Assembly (NCBI GenBank): GCA_964559135.1
Contig: CAZLGG010000003.1
Location: 21,508 to 85,507, forward strand
From: DRQF01 sp964559135
GTDB taxonomy: Bacteria > Planctomycetota > GCA-002687715 > DRQF01
Length of the DNA: 64,000 bases
Direction: 5' to 3'
A model generated the notes under the pieces. The model saw nothing but the letters and a program-made list of their open reading frames with translations. It was not told the DNA's origin and did not search any database. This document shows, piece by piece, positions 1 through 8,613 of the stretch. The stretch's first letter is position 1. Every line of letters begins with the position of its first letter. A program made the position numbers and the translations under genes.

Positions 1-291
1 GGTGCGCATGCAGGGAACGCGGACCTGAACCGCGGAAATATCGGAATCTGTCTCATGGGCAATTTCGACCGGATCGAAGTGAGGGACGCTCAAGCGAAAA
101 GCTTGGCGCGTCTTCTGGACTGGCTCCTTGGAACCTACGAGATCTCACCCCGCAATGTTCGCGGACATGGGGAACTCCTCCAGGACGTTCCCGGGCGGGG
201 GACGGCTTGCCCGGGCGAGAATCTGATGAGATTCCTCTCCCGCTGGCGGAAGGAGAGGGACATGGTCGTCAGCGCTCGGAAAAGGGGATGA
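1..291 (+). CDS. N-acetylmuramoyl-L-alanine amidase / PGRP-like domain, C-terminal part
   Basis: This is the 3' end of a gene that begins left of the window; the reading frame is open from base 1. The visible residues look like the second half of an Amidase_2/peptidoglycan-recognition domain: an NRGNIGICLMGNFD strand, a helix with Q and L residues, a Y-x-I segment, RGHGEL and a final T-x-CPG. In the family the GH and CPG segments lie at the zinc site that cleaves the amide between muramic acid and the stem peptide. A role in peptidoglycan turnover is inferred. The last 23 bases overlap the convergent LysM gene. The N-terminal half and any signal peptide cannot be seen. Confidence 0.75.
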   Translation, partial: GAHAGNADLNRGNIGICLMGNFDRIEVRDAQAKSLARLLDWLLGTYEISPRNVRGHGELLQDVPGRGTACPGENLMRFLSRWRKERDMVVSARKRG

Positions 292-688
292 CCAACTTCG
301 TTCCCGAGGAAAGGAATCCTCCCGGGACGAGATCCGGATTCGCCCGAAACAGAAGCGGTTTCTTGGACGAGTCGCCGAAGAACTTGCGTGCCAGATCGTC
401 CAGAGTGTCTCCGGGCTTCACCTCGTAGACGTAGTCGACGCCGTCGTTCTGCGCTCGCCGCTCCTCCGGAGTGAGGAGGTCCTTGTCGTCCACGTTGATG
501 TCGAGGAGCTTGGCGATATCCGGATCGACGGCGTTGTCGTCCTCCGGCAGCTCTCGTCGGATGTTGTTGTGTCGCCTCTGCTCGATCTCACCCTCGGTGC
601 GGGAGCGGGACGACGTCATGAGGTCGACGGCGAATCCCGCGATCACGAGGATGGCTGCGACGATGAAGCCGAGTCCCAGTTTCTGCAT
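269..688 (-). CDS. Membrane-anchored LysM domain protein
   Basis: A 139-residue protein with a single N-terminal hydrophobic segment (about residues 3-24), a charged linker rich in E, R and D, and a C-terminal LysM domain starting at YEVKPGDTLDDLARKFFG (about residue 87) and ending in LVIPFSER. LysM modules bind the N-acetylglucosamine part of peptidoglycan or related glycans, so this is probably a periplasm-facing cell-wall-binding protein. It lies 26 bases beyond the secDF stop on the same strand and may be the last gene of the trmD-rplS-secDF unit. Its 3' end overlaps the convergent amidase. No enzymatic domain is present. Confidence 0.8.
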   Translation of the reverse strand: MQKLGLGFIVAAILVIAGFAVDLMTSSRSRTEGEIEQRRHNNIRRELPEDDNAVDPDIAKLLDINVDDKDLLTPEERRAQNDGVDYVYEVKPGDTLDDLARKFFGDSSKKPLLFRANPDLVPGGFLSSGTKLVIPFSER

Positions 689-714
689 GGCGCACGTGAC
701 GCCGGCCCCTCCGC

Positions 715-3525
715 TCAGCCGGCGGTCGGGGCGGTGTCGCCTTTCTTGGTGATCCTCTTTTTTGACCCGGAGTCGCCCTTGCCCTTCGCCTCAAATTGCG
801 TGAGCCAGACCAAAATGGGGCTGGCCACGAAGATCGAGGAGTAGGTGCCGACCACAACACCGATCATGAGGGTGAAGGCGAGGCCTTCCAGCGGGCTCTC
901 GAGGCCGAGACTCGCGAAGAAGATCACCGCCACCACGATGAACGTCGTCAAGGACGTGAGGACGGTCCTCGACAAGGTCTGATTGATGCTTCGGTTGATG
1001 ATGTCGCGGAACGATCCCTTGACGTTGCCGAGATTCTCTCGGATGCGGTCGAACACGACGATGGTGTCGTTCAGCGAGTAACCGATGATCGTCAAGAACC
1101 CGGCGATCACGTTGAGGGTGATGGGGACCGTCACGAGGTCGAACTCGTTGACGAAGATGACCACCCCCAAGGCGATCAGCACGTCATGAACGAGGGCGAT
1201 CGTCGCCGCAAAGCCGTATTTGAGTTCTTTGAAGCGGAACCAGATGTAGGCCAGGATGAAGATCAAGGACATCAGCATGGCCTGAATGGCGGATTTCTTG
1301 AGATCGGCCACGACGTTCGGGCCGAGGAAGCGGAGCTTCGGGAAGGGCGTGCTGGCGGTGATGTTCTTGTTCTCCGCCAGTTTTGCGAGGAGCGTGCTGC
1401 GTACCGCTTCCTCGCCGGTATCCACACCGCCCTGAATCCGCCACGCCAAACCCTTCTCGTCGACCGATTGGGCGTCTGGGGAACGGAACCCGGCGTCCGC
1501 CATCACACCGAGCAAGATCTGCTTGTCGGCAAGCGGCTTGGCGAGATGGACGGTCGCGGACCAGGTGCGATTCTGGGCGTCATATTGGACGTCCGTGAGC
1601 GGGTTGGGAACCAACTTGTCACCGAAGAGTCGTGTGAGTTCTTCCTGGATGGGTTGGTAGGGGTCATAGCCCTCGTCGGAGTCCTTGGGAGGCGGGGCGG
1701 CTTCCCAGTCGAGCTTGAGATCGACGAGCAAGGCACGGTCGCCTTCCGGATCGACGAGCGAGGCCTGGATATCCTTGAAGCGAGGCTTCCCGTTCTCGTC
1801 CTTCACGCCAAGAATCGGCTTTTCGATCTCGCCGACCTGGACGGGCGTGGTGAAGGCAAGACGCACGGACGTGCCGCCGTTGAAATCGAGCCCGTACTTC
1901 TCGCGCCCCGTGATGACGAACATCACCACGCCGAAGAGCATGAGGAGCGCCGAACCCGTGACGTAGACCTTCGCTTTTTTGAAGAAGTCGAAATTGGGCT
2001 TCTTGAACAGGCGCATCATGCGCAGTTCCTTCACCCATCCCTTGGCGATGGCCGTCCCGAGGAGCGTTCGGGACACATAAAGGCCGGCGAACATGGTGCA
2101 GATGATGCCCGTCATCATCGTGTACCCGAAACCCTTCACGGGGCCGGTGCCGTAGCGCACCAGGAAGGCCGCGACGATGAAGGTCGTCAGGTTGGCGTCG
2201 AAGATGGTGACGAACGCGCGATCGAAGCCGTTCTTCGCCGCGTGGACCAGCTTCTTACCCTTGTCGAGCTCTTCCCGGATGCGTTCGAAGATGAGGATGT
2301 TCGCATCCACGGCCATACCCACGGTGAGGACGAGGCCCGCGATGCCGGGGAGCGTGAGCGAGGCTTGAAGCAACATCAGGATCGCGAAGATCATGACGAA
2401 GTTCACGACCATGGCCAGGATGGCCACGACGCCCGCCGCCCGGTAGTAGATGAGCATGAAGAGAATGACGAGCAACGAACCGACAATGAACGCCATTTCA
2501 CCGCGTCCGACGGCCTTGGCGCCCAGGGTGGCCCCCACTTCATCCTGCGACTCCAAGATCGGCCGCAGCTTCAGTGACCCGGCCTGAAGGCAATTCAAGA
2601 GCCAGTCCTGCTCCGTCTTCGTGTAGCCGCCGCCGCCACGCGAGATCTGGACGTTGTCCGAGAGTCTCTGGCGAATCGTGGCGGAACTCCAGAGTTCTCC
2701 GTTCAGAATGAGCGCCATCTGTCTGCCGACATAGTTGCCGGTATAGATCGAGAAGGGCGTTTGGCGGGCGGTCTTGATCTTGAAACTGACGGCTCGGCCG
2801 CCGTGTTCGTCGACGCTGCGCGAGGCGTCGAAGATGTCGCGGCCGGTGAATCCCGGGTTCTCGGGGTCGTAGCAGTATTCCGGATCCCAGTATTCCGGTG
2901 CGAAATACATCCACTCGCCGGGAACCTCCCAGAGCTTTTCCTTCTTGAGCTGTTCGTATTCCTGAACCCGCTTTTGGTAACTGGCGTCCGATTCCTTGTC
3001 GCGACGCTCCGGCCGTTTCGGGAACCAGCGGAAACCATGCGGAGGGGTGTAGGGTTTCCCCTCCTTGAGCGCGGTCGTGCGTTCCTGGTCCAACTGCGTC
3101 TGGTTGAAGACGACAGTCTTCTTCTCACCGTTCTCGTCGACGTATTCGACTTTGTCGCCCGCTTCGGCCTTGATCGCCAAGAGGAGCTCGCCCACTTGCG
3201 TCATCCGGCGACGGATTTCGTCGGCCTGCTCCTTGGTGAAGTTCGGAAGCGTGATGACGATGCGATCTTCGCCCTCGCGTCGGACGTTGATGTCCTTGAC
3301 GCCTTCCTTGTTGATGCGCTGGGAGATGACCGCGATGGTGTCGTCGACATCCTCCGCCGTAAAGGACTCCTTGGAGGAGCCCTCGACCGGCTGCACCTTG
3401 TAGGTGAGGATGGTGCCACCGCGAAGGTCGATGCCGAAGTTGATGTCGTTGGTGGAGATGATCACACCCGCCAGGGCGAGCACGACGAAGATCACCGCGT
3501 AGCGCGAAACCAGGTTGGAGGTCAC
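715..3525 (-). CDS. secDF: Protein translocase SecDF, fused SecD and SecF
   Basis: A 936-residue fusion of SecD and SecF, the proton-driven helpers of Sec protein export. The SecD half has an N-terminal membrane helix, the INFGIDLRGGT signature near residue 30, a large periplasmic part and the helix block containing VGMAVDANILIFERIREEL. The SecF half has YGLDFNGGT (about residue 545) and GYSLNDTIVVFDRIREN near the C-terminus. Several bacterial groups, planctomycetes included, carry this fusion. The periplasmic insert of the SecD half, with many K, E, P and W residues around 130-220, looks longer than usual. It follows rplS by about 90 bases with a hairpin between them. Confidence 0.95.
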   Translation of the reverse strand: MTSNLVSRYAVIFVVLALAGVIISTNDINFGIDLRGGTILTYKVQPVEGSSKESFTAEDVDDTIAVISQRINKEGVKDINVRREGEDRIVITLPNFTKEQADEIRRRMTQVGELLLAIKAEAGDKVEYVDENGEKKTVVFNQTQLDQERTTALKEGKPYTPPHGFRWFPKRPERRDKESDASYQKRVQEYEQLKKEKLWEVPGEWMYFAPEYWDPEYCYDPENPGFTGRDIFDASRSVDEHGGRAVSFKIKTARQTPFSIYTGNYVGRQMALILNGELWSSATIRQRLSDNVQISRGGGGYTKTEQDWLLNCLQAGSLKLRPILESQDEVGATLGAKAVGRGEMAFIVGSLLVILFMLIYYRAAGVVAILAMVVNFVMIFAILMLLQASLTLPGIAGLVLTVGMAVDANILIFERIREELDKGKKLVHAAKNGFDRAFVTIFDANLTTFIVAAFLVRYGTGPVKGFGYTMMTGIICTMFAGLYVSRTLLGTAIAKGWVKELRMMRLFKKPNFDFFKKAKVYVTGSALLMLFGVVMFVITGREKYGLDFNGGTSVRLAFTTPVQVGEIEKPILGVKDENGKPRFKDIQASLVDPEGDRALLVDLKLDWEAAPPPKDSDEGYDPYQPIQEELTRLFGDKLVPNPLTDVQYDAQNRTWSATVHLAKPLADKQILLGVMADAGFRSPDAQSVDEKGLAWRIQGGVDTGEEAVRSTLLAKLAENKNITASTPFPKLRFLGPNVVADLKKSAIQAMLMSLIFILAYIWFRFKELKYGFAATIALVHDVLIALGVVIFVNEFDLVTVPITLNVIAGFLTIIGYSLNDTIVVFDRIRENLGNVKGSFRDIINRSINQTLSRTVLTSLTTFIVVAVIFFASLGLESPLEGLAFTLMIGVVVGTYSSIFVASPILVWLTQFEAKGKGDSGSKKRITKKGDTAPTAG

Positions 3526-3569
3526 GATGGGGCTCCTTGAAGCCTAGGGTCCGGGACGATTGTGGGTGC

Positions 3570-3590
3570 GACGAGGCGCATTGCCTCGTC
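3570..3590 (-). terminator. Intergenic hairpin between rplS and secDF
   Basis: GACGAGGC (3570-3577) pairs with GCCTCGTC (3583-3590) around a 5-base loop: an 8-bp perfect GC-rich stem. It lies after rplS and before secDF in the direction of transcription. No good T-run follows on the minus strand, so it could be a weak terminator, an mRNA end or a processing site that separates ribosomal-protein expression from secDF. Confidence 0.35.
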
Positions 3591-3613
3591 TCCAGTTTGG
3601 TGGCGGGACGTTC

Positions 3614-3979
3614 TCAGGCCTTGCGACCGCCCTTGGTATCCAGCTTTTCCTTCACACGGGTGGCCCGACCCACGCGATCCCTCAAGTAGTAGAGTTTGGC
3701 GCGATTGACATCGCCTCGCCTCACCACCGTGATGTCGTCGATGGTGGGCGCGTGCAGAGGGAAGACGCGCTCCACACCCTCGCCTTGGACGATCCGTCGC
3801 ACGATGATGCTCTCGGCGGGGCCGCGGCCGCGGCGAGAGATGACGGTGCCTTGAAAGACCTGGATGCGTTCCTTGCCGCCTTCCCGGATCTTCACCTTCA
3901 CGTCCACCGTGTCCCCGATGGAAAACTCGGGGATTTTCGGCTTGAGCCACTGCTGTTCGAGGTCGCTGAAGTTGTCCAT
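3614..3979 (-). CDS. rplS: 50S ribosomal protein L19
   Basis: L19, a large-subunit protein at the 30S-50S interface. The sequence carries the family core: IPEFSIGDTVDVKVKI, FQGTVISRRGRG, GEGVERVFPLHAP, and RRGDVNRAKLYYLRDR at the C-terminus. I chose the internal ATG (start base 3979, protein MDNFSDLEQQ) because it gives 121 residues, the normal length, with AGGA upstream. An in-frame ATG at 4045 overlaps the trmD stop as ATGA and would add 22 residues unlike L19; translational coupling from there cannot be excluded. The trmD-rplS order is the classical one, but rpsP and rimM are not upstream. Confidence 0.95.
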   Translation of the reverse strand: MDNFSDLEQQWLKPKIPEFSIGDTVDVKVKIREGGKERIQVFQGTVISRRGRGPAESIIVRRIVQGEGVERVFPLHAPTIDDITVVRRGDVNRAKLYYLRDRVGRATRVKEKLDTKGGRKA

Positions 3980-4041
3980 GTCTCTGTCATTCCTAGACGC
4001 CTCGGGGCCGCCGAATTCGGCATCGGCCACCTCGAGGAGGT

Positions 4042-4755
4042 TCATCCCATGTCATCCTCGCAATCCGGACTTCCGGATGCGTCGAGGTCCGGTCGGCGTT
4101 CACCCGTTCTCTTTTGCGCCTCGTGCCGCCGCCAAGCGGCAATGGCCGCGTGGTCGCCGGAGCGAAGAACCTCGGGAACGGACATTCCTCTAAACTCCTC
4201 TGGCCGCGTGTAATGCGGGTGATCGAGAAGCCCGTCGAGAAACGACTCCCGCAGTGCGGATTCCGCATCTCCGAGAACGCCGGGCAGGAGTCTAACGATG
4301 GAATCCACCAGGACCAACGCCGGAAGTTCGCCTCCCGTCAAGACATAGTCACCCAGGGAGATCTCCCGGATCGGCAGTCCCCGACGCACCCTCTCGTCGA
4401 AGCCTTCGTAGTGGCCCGCGAGCAATACGAGATGAGGACAAACACTCAAACTCTTGGCTAGGGCTTGGGAATAGGGTTTCCCCTGGGGCGACAGCATGAT
4501 CAGGGGGGGCCAGGTCGATGGCTCGGAACCGAGAAGATCTTCAAGGCACCGAAAGATGGGCTCGGGTTTCAGGACCATCCCGGGACCGCCGCCGAACGGC
4601 CGGTCGTCCACCTTGCGGTGGAAGCCCTCCGCGTGGTCTCTCCAGTTGTGGAGGTGGTAGCTGGCCAGCCCTTTTCTGCGGGCGAGCCCGAGCATGCTGG
4701 TCCCGAGAAAGCCCTCGAACATCTCGGGGAAAAGGGTCAGGATGTCGAAGCGCAT
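4042..4755 (-). CDS. trmD: tRNA (guanine-N1)-methyltransferase TrmD
   Basis: A 237-residue SPOUT (knotted) methyltransferase that makes m1G37 next to the tRNA anticodon and so prevents +1 frameshifting. Family signatures are complete: LTLFPEMFEGFL at the N-terminus, DDRPFGGGPGMVLKPEP, LLAGHYEGFDERV, the knot segment ISLGDYVLTGGE, and the C-terminal HPHYTRPEEFRGMSVPEVL with GDHAAI. It is the first gene of the minus-strand unit and is divergent from ribE, with a shared 182-base upstream region. Its stop overlaps an in-frame upstream ATG of rplS. Confidence 0.97.
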   Translation of the reverse strand: MRFDILTLFPEMFEGFLGTSMLGLARRKGLASYHLHNWRDHAEGFHRKVDDRPFGGGPGMVLKPEPIFRCLEDLLGSEPSTWPPLIMLSPQGKPYSQALAKSLSVCPHLVLLAGHYEGFDERVRRGLPIREISLGDYVLTGGELPALVLVDSIVRLLPGVLGDAESALRESFLDGLLDHPHYTRPEEFRGMSVPEVLRSGDHAAIAAWRRHEAQKRTGERRPDLDASGSPDCEDDMG

Positions 4756-4937
4756 GGGGTTCCTCGGTCCCGGCCCCTCCGGACCGGCGCGGGGCGAAAA
4801 GACGCCGGGTGACAGGGCGCCGAATAGGGCCCGGGACCTACCCGGGGTTTCGAGCCTCGTTTCTGATAAAGATCCCCTGCCGAGGGCGCAAGGAAAAAGT
4901 GGAGTTCAGCGCGGCGCTGTCTCCCGGGAGAATGGAC

Positions 4938-5570
4938 ATGTTCACGGGTATCGTGGAGGGCCTGCGCCCCGTCGTCGCGGCCGACTTCGGGGAAGAGGGG
5001 CTGAGTTTGACTGTCGATCTGGGCGAGCTGGCCGACGGTGTCCATGTGGGGGACAGCATCGCCGTGGACGGTTGCTGTCTCACCGTGACTGAGCTTTCCG
5101 GCGTCCGGGCCTCGTTTCATGCGGCCCGCGAGACCCTTGGGCTCACGACTCTGGCGACCATGAAGGCGGATGCCCGTGTCAATATCGAACGGGCCGTTGC
5201 CCTGGGAGATCGTCTGGGGGGGCACTTGGTTTCGGGCCATGTCGACGGGATGGGAGAGGTGGTGGAGGTCCGGCCGGAGTCGAGCCAAACCTGGATGACG
5301 TTTCGGTTGGCGGATCGGCTTTTTGCCCAGACCCTCCTCAAGGGTTCGGTGGCGTTGGATGGGGTCAGCCTCACCATCACGGACAAACGTGAAGCATGCA
5401 TCTCGGTGGCTCTCATTCCCCATACGCTGGAAGTGACGACACTCGGTTCGAAGAAGAAAGGGGATCTCGTGAACGTCGAGACGGACATGATGGGCAAGTG
5501 GATCTTGGAGCGCCTGGGACCCATGCTCGAGGACCTGGAGACGCGCATCCATGGGCGCAACGAATCATGA
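4938..5570 (+). CDS. ribE: Riboflavin synthase alpha subunit
   Basis: A 210-residue riboflavin synthase, which dismutates two 6,7-dimethyl-8-ribityllumazines to riboflavin. It shows the expected internal duplication: MFTGIVEG and DSIAVDGCCLTVTEL in the first barrel, HLVSGHVDGMGEV, then LLKGSVALDGVSLTI in the second barrel. I chose the ATG at 4938 because MFTGI is the family start and GGGAG lies 7 bases upstream; an ATG two codons earlier (4932) is also possible. No FMN riboswitch is visible upstream. The stop overlaps the trpS start as ATGA, which suggests translational coupling. Confidence 0.95.
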   Translation: MFTGIVEGLRPVVAADFGEEGLSLTVDLGELADGVHVGDSIAVDGCCLTVTELSGVRASFHAARETLGLTTLATMKADARVNIERAVALGDRLGGHLVSGHVDGMGEVVEVRPESSQTWMTFRLADRLFAQTLLKGSVALDGVSLTITDKREACISVALIPHTLEVTTLGSKKKGDLVNVETDMMGKWILERLGPMLEDLETRIHGRNES

Positions 5571-6553
5571 CGGATTCCGACCGGAAACTCGTCGCCCTGA
5601 CCGGCATCAAGCCGACCGGCGCCCCCCATATCGGAAACCTCTTGGGCGCTATCCTTCCGGCGCTCGCTCTGACGCGCACCTATCAGGGCATCTACTTCAT
5701 CGCGGACTACCACGCCCTGACGACGGAGCACGACGGAGAGGCCTTGAGGGAGAGCACCCGTCAGGTGGCAGCCACATGGCTCGCCATGGGACTGGACACG
5801 GAGAAGAACATCTTTTTCCGGCAGTCCGACATTCCCGAGGTGTGCGAGCTGGCCTGGGTGTTGTCCTGCTTCGTCGGAGTAGGCCAGTTGCAGCGCGCCC
5901 ATGCCTACAAGGATGCCGTGGCGAAGGGGAAAGAGGCCACCCATGGCCTGTTCTCGTACCCGGTCCTCATGGCCGCGGACATCCTGCTCTACGAGTCGAA
6001 CGTGGTGCCCGTCGGCAAGGATCAAAAACAACACGTCGAGATGTGTCGGCAGATGGCTCACCGGGTCAACGAGACCTACGGGGCCGAGACCCTGGTCGTG
6101 CCCGAACCTCTCATCAGGGAAGAGGTGGCGACGGTGCCCGGGCTGGATGGGCAGAAGATGAGCAAGAGCTACGGGAACACGGTGGAGATCTTCCTTCCGC
6201 CCAAGAAGCTCCGGAAGAAACTCATGAAGATCGTCACCGGATCGGAGGCCCTCGAAGATCCCAAGGATCCCGACACCTGCAACGTCGTCAAGCTGTTTCG
6301 CCTCTTCGCGGAGGAGGCCGACGTCGCGGATTTGGAGCGGTGCTACCGCGCGGGGGGATTTGGCTACGGCGAGGCGAAGCAGCGGCTCTTCGAGGTCTAC
6401 GATGCCTTCATCGCGCCGCACAGAGAGCGGTATGAGGACCTCCTCGCCCACCCCGAAGTGATCGAGGACGAGTTGATCAAGGGGGCGGAAAAAGCGCGTT
6501 CCGTCGCCGGGCGGGTGATGGAACGTCTGAGAACACGGGCCGGATTGCGGTGA
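5567..6553 (+). CDS. trpS: Tryptophanyl-tRNA synthetase
   Basis: A class I aminoacyl-tRNA synthetase of 328 residues that charges tRNA-Trp. Both ATP-binding signatures are visible: the HIGH-like GAPHIGNLLGA near the N-terminus and KMSKSYGN about two thirds along (GLDGQKMSKSYGNTVEIF). FIADYHALT and SYPVLMAADILLYESNVVPVGKDQ form the tryptophan and adenylate pocket typical of bacterial TrpRS. The start ATG overlaps the ribE stop by 4 bases, so the two genes are probably co-translated. Confidence 0.97.
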   Translation: MTDSDRKLVALTGIKPTGAPHIGNLLGAILPALALTRTYQGIYFIADYHALTTEHDGEALRESTRQVAATWLAMGLDTEKNIFFRQSDIPEVCELAWVLSCFVGVGQLQRAHAYKDAVAKGKEATHGLFSYPVLMAADILLYESNVVPVGKDQKQHVEMCRQMAHRVNETYGAETLVVPEPLIREEVATVPGLDGQKMSKSYGNTVEIFLPPKKLRKKLMKIVTGSEALEDPKDPDTCNVVKLFRLFAEEADVADLERCYRAGGFGYGEAKQRLFEVYDAFIAPHRERYEDLLAHPEVIEDELIKGAEKARSVAGRVMERLRTRAGLR

Positions 6554-6633
6554 AAATAACTGAATGAATACCCAAGTTCGTCCCCCTTTGCTGCCGATAG
6601 GTCGGGTAGAAACCCTGAAGGGAGAATCCGACC

Positions 6634-7212
6634 ATGCGCATCATCGTTTCCGTCCTCGCCGTCGTCCTCGTGGCGCTTCCCGCTTGCTCCAGCTCCCAAG
6701 GAGGCGGCAAGAGCCGCCAAGTTCGGGAGACGGAGGAATTGGGAGATCTGACCCCCAGGTCCGAGGACATTCCTCAGGAGATCAAGAAAATCGAGACCTT
6801 CGTGGAATCTCCGTCCGTCATTCTGGCGGACGAAGGCGAGATCTACGTCTCCAAGAATTACCAGCTCGAAGTCAGTCTCACGGGCGACACCGTGACGCCG
6901 GACATCGATCCTGGAGGCATCAACGAGCGGATCGCGACGGGCAACGCCCAGGCGGTGTTCCGCAACCTCAAGATCAAGTGCGATCGCAAGCTGCGGCTGA
7001 GGATCGGAGATTTCGGCACCCAGCCTTTCATCCGCATGGCCTTCAAGGGCCATTGCTCCCACATCATTTTGGGATCGGGAGGCGGCAAGCATGACGTGCG
7101 AAGAACGGACGGGATCCTGGTTCAAAACGCCGCCTTGCGGTACGTCGACAATCCGACGCTCTCGATGCCCGACATCGAACCGGCGGCGATTCGCACGATT
7201 CGCAAGCCTTAG
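6634..7212 (+). CDS. Predicted lipoprotein of unknown function
   Basis: A 192-residue protein with a lipoprotein signal: MRIIVSVLAVVLVALPAC, cleavage expected before Cys18. The mature part begins with S, G and K-rich residues, then has a beta-rich stretch (YVSKNYQLEVSLTGDTVTP) and a segment mentioning NERIATGNAQAVFRNLKIKC. I do not recognise the family. A good AGGGAG ribosome site precedes the ATG. The next gene, a TPR lipoprotein, starts inside its last 122 bases in another frame, so the two are probably expressed together. Confidence 0.7.
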   Translation: MRIIVSVLAVVLVALPACSSSQGGGKSRQVRETEELGDLTPRSEDIPQEIKKIETFVESPSVILADEGEIYVSKNYQLEVSLTGDTVTPDIDPGGINERIATGNAQAVFRNLKIKCDRKLRLRIGDFGTQPFIRMAFKGHCSHIILGSGGGKHDVRRTDGILVQNAALRYVDNPTLSMPDIEPAAIRTIRKP

Positions 7213-8197
7213 TCAGGCGCTCCTTCTCCCCCTGGCCGCGGCCATCACGGTCGCGGCCTGTGCGGACACGGGGCCGACTCTTCCGGAACCCGATGGCATC
7301 TGGTCGCGGATGACGCAGGAGTCCCTCTTCGATCAGGCCCGGGGTCTTTCGGCCGAGAATCGAACGGATGAAGCGAAGAAGGTTCTCCGTCAGCTGATCG
7401 CGAGGAATCCGGAACATTGGCCTGCTCAGTGGGAACTCGCCCGCCTCGTCGAGTCACCCCGGGAGAAGGAGGAGCTGAGAGGTTCTCTTGCGCATCTGGC
7501 CGATTCTCCCAAATCCGAGGAGGTCCGGGCCAACGCCTTGGCGATCCTCTCCATCCTCGAGGACAACGCGGAGGCGAAAGACGCGCTTCTCGAGAAGGCC
7601 CTGGAGATTGACGAGGATTCCTCCCTCGCCCACACCCTCAGAGGCGCTCTCGAGGAGGAACGCGGGCGCTCCGATCGGGCCTTGGATGACTACATGGCCG
7701 CTCTGGAAGCCGGCGGCGCCCCGAACGAGGCGTGGTTTGGCTTGGCCCGGGCGGCCATCGCCGAGCACCGATTGAAGCTGGCCGAGAAGGCCCTTGTCGT
7801 GAGCGAGCGCCTGGCCCCGCGAGATCCCCGTTGGTCCTACGACCTGGGGACTCTTTTGCTCAGCGAAGGAAAACGACCTGCCCGAGCGGTGCGCGCTTTG
7901 GAACGTGCGCGGAAACTCCAGCCCCGGGACGTGGACACTCTGCTGAATCTCGGCGCCGCGTACCTCGCGTGCGGCAAGGAGCAACGGGCGCTGGAGACCC
8001 TCGAGGAGGCCGGCCGGGCCGATCCCGACGATCCGGATACCCTTTACAATCTCGCCGTGTTCTACGCCGACCACGCGGGCGATCCCGAAACAGCGGTGCG
8101 TCTGTTCAAGAAGTACCTCGAAAAAACGGACTCCAATCGCCTGCGCGTGGAGAAATGGATTCGAGAACTCGAGGCAAAAGTGCGAGACGGAGGCTGA
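7091..8197 (+). CDS. TPR-repeat lipoprotein
   Basis: A 368-residue protein with an unusually long, arginine-rich N-terminus, then a hydrophobic segment ending in TVAAC, which looks like a lipobox near residue 56, and then a series of tetratricopeptide repeats (for example WPAQWELARLVE, DTLLNLGAAYLACGKEQRALETLEEA and DTLYNLAVFY). TPRs mediate protein-protein contacts, so an envelope scaffold role is likely. The start is supported by GGGAGG at 7077-7082, 8 bases before the ATG, although it lies 122 bases inside the preceding gene; no ATG, GTG or TTG lies between it and the signal peptide. Confidence 0.75.
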   Translation: MTCEERTGSWFKTPPCGTSTIRRSRCPTSNRRRFARFASLSQALLLPLAAAITVAACADTGPTLPEPDGIWSRMTQESLFDQARGLSAENRTDEAKKVLRQLIARNPEHWPAQWELARLVESPREKEELRGSLAHLADSPKSEEVRANALAILSILEDNAEAKDALLEKALEIDEDSSLAHTLRGALEEERGRSDRALDDYMAALEAGGAPNEAWFGLARAAIAEHRLKLAEKALVVSERLAPRDPRWSYDLGTLLLSEGKRPARAVRALERARKLQPRDVDTLLNLGAAYLACGKEQRALETLEEAGRADPDDPDTLYNLAVFYADHAGDPETAVRLFKKYLEKTDSNRLRVEKWIRELEAKVRDGG

Positions 8198-8199
8198 TC

Positions 8200-8613
8200 A
8201 TGGGGGATCCCACGCTGGACTACGCGCGGACTCGCTGTGTCACGTTGGCGGAACGCGCCGGTTACGTCCTCGGCGAGGAGACGCTCCACTGGGAAGACGG
8301 CTGGCGAGGTGATTTCGAGCATGACACGTCCGATCTCTTTTTTTCGCTCCACAAGCCGATGGGGGCGCCCTTCGTGTCGATGTCCTTCCGTCTCCGCCTG
8401 GCCCGGGCGAGGACGGATGACGTGGCGCACCTGGCGGAGTTGATCTCGGATTTCGAGGTCGCGTTCTGGTTGGAGCGGGATGATCGGGGGGCGCTGTGGA
8501 TCTCCGATCGCCTGTTCGTGGGAGCGCTTTTCCAAGAGGCATTCGATTTCACCCTGGCGAATCTGTTGGCCGCCCGCTCGGCCGTCACCGAGGACGGAGC
8601 CGCGTCTCCATGA
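8200..8613 (+). CDS. Hypothetical protein, 137 aa
   Basis: A soluble, acidic protein of 137 residues with mixed helix and strand content and no signal peptide. It starts 2 bases after the TPR lipoprotein stop, with GGAGG just upstream, and its stop overlaps the dtd start as ATGA. It therefore sits in the middle of a tightly packed operon. I do not recognise the family; the size and the alternation of W/F-rich strands resemble small chaperone-like or YbjN-type folds, but this is only an impression. Confidence 0.7.
   Translation: MGDPTLDYARTRCVTLAERAGYVLGEETLHWEDGWRGDFEHDTSDLFFSLHKPMGAPFVSMSFRLRLARARTDDVAHLAELISDFEVAFWLERDDRGALWISDRLFVGALFQEAFDFTLANLLAARSAVTEDGAASP

Noticed and set aside
796..2577. 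A 593-codon open frame opposite secDF
   Set aside because: Composition full of D, E, H and R as in antisense frames; secDF on the other strand is certain.
3980..4045. N-terminal extension of L19 from the ATG overlapping the trmD stop
   Set aside because: The additional 22 residues have no counterpart in L19 and the shorter form has its own ribosome site; kept only as an alternative.
4756..4937. FMN riboswitch upstream of ribE
   Set aside because: The conserved FMN-riboswitch segments were not found in the 182-base gap.
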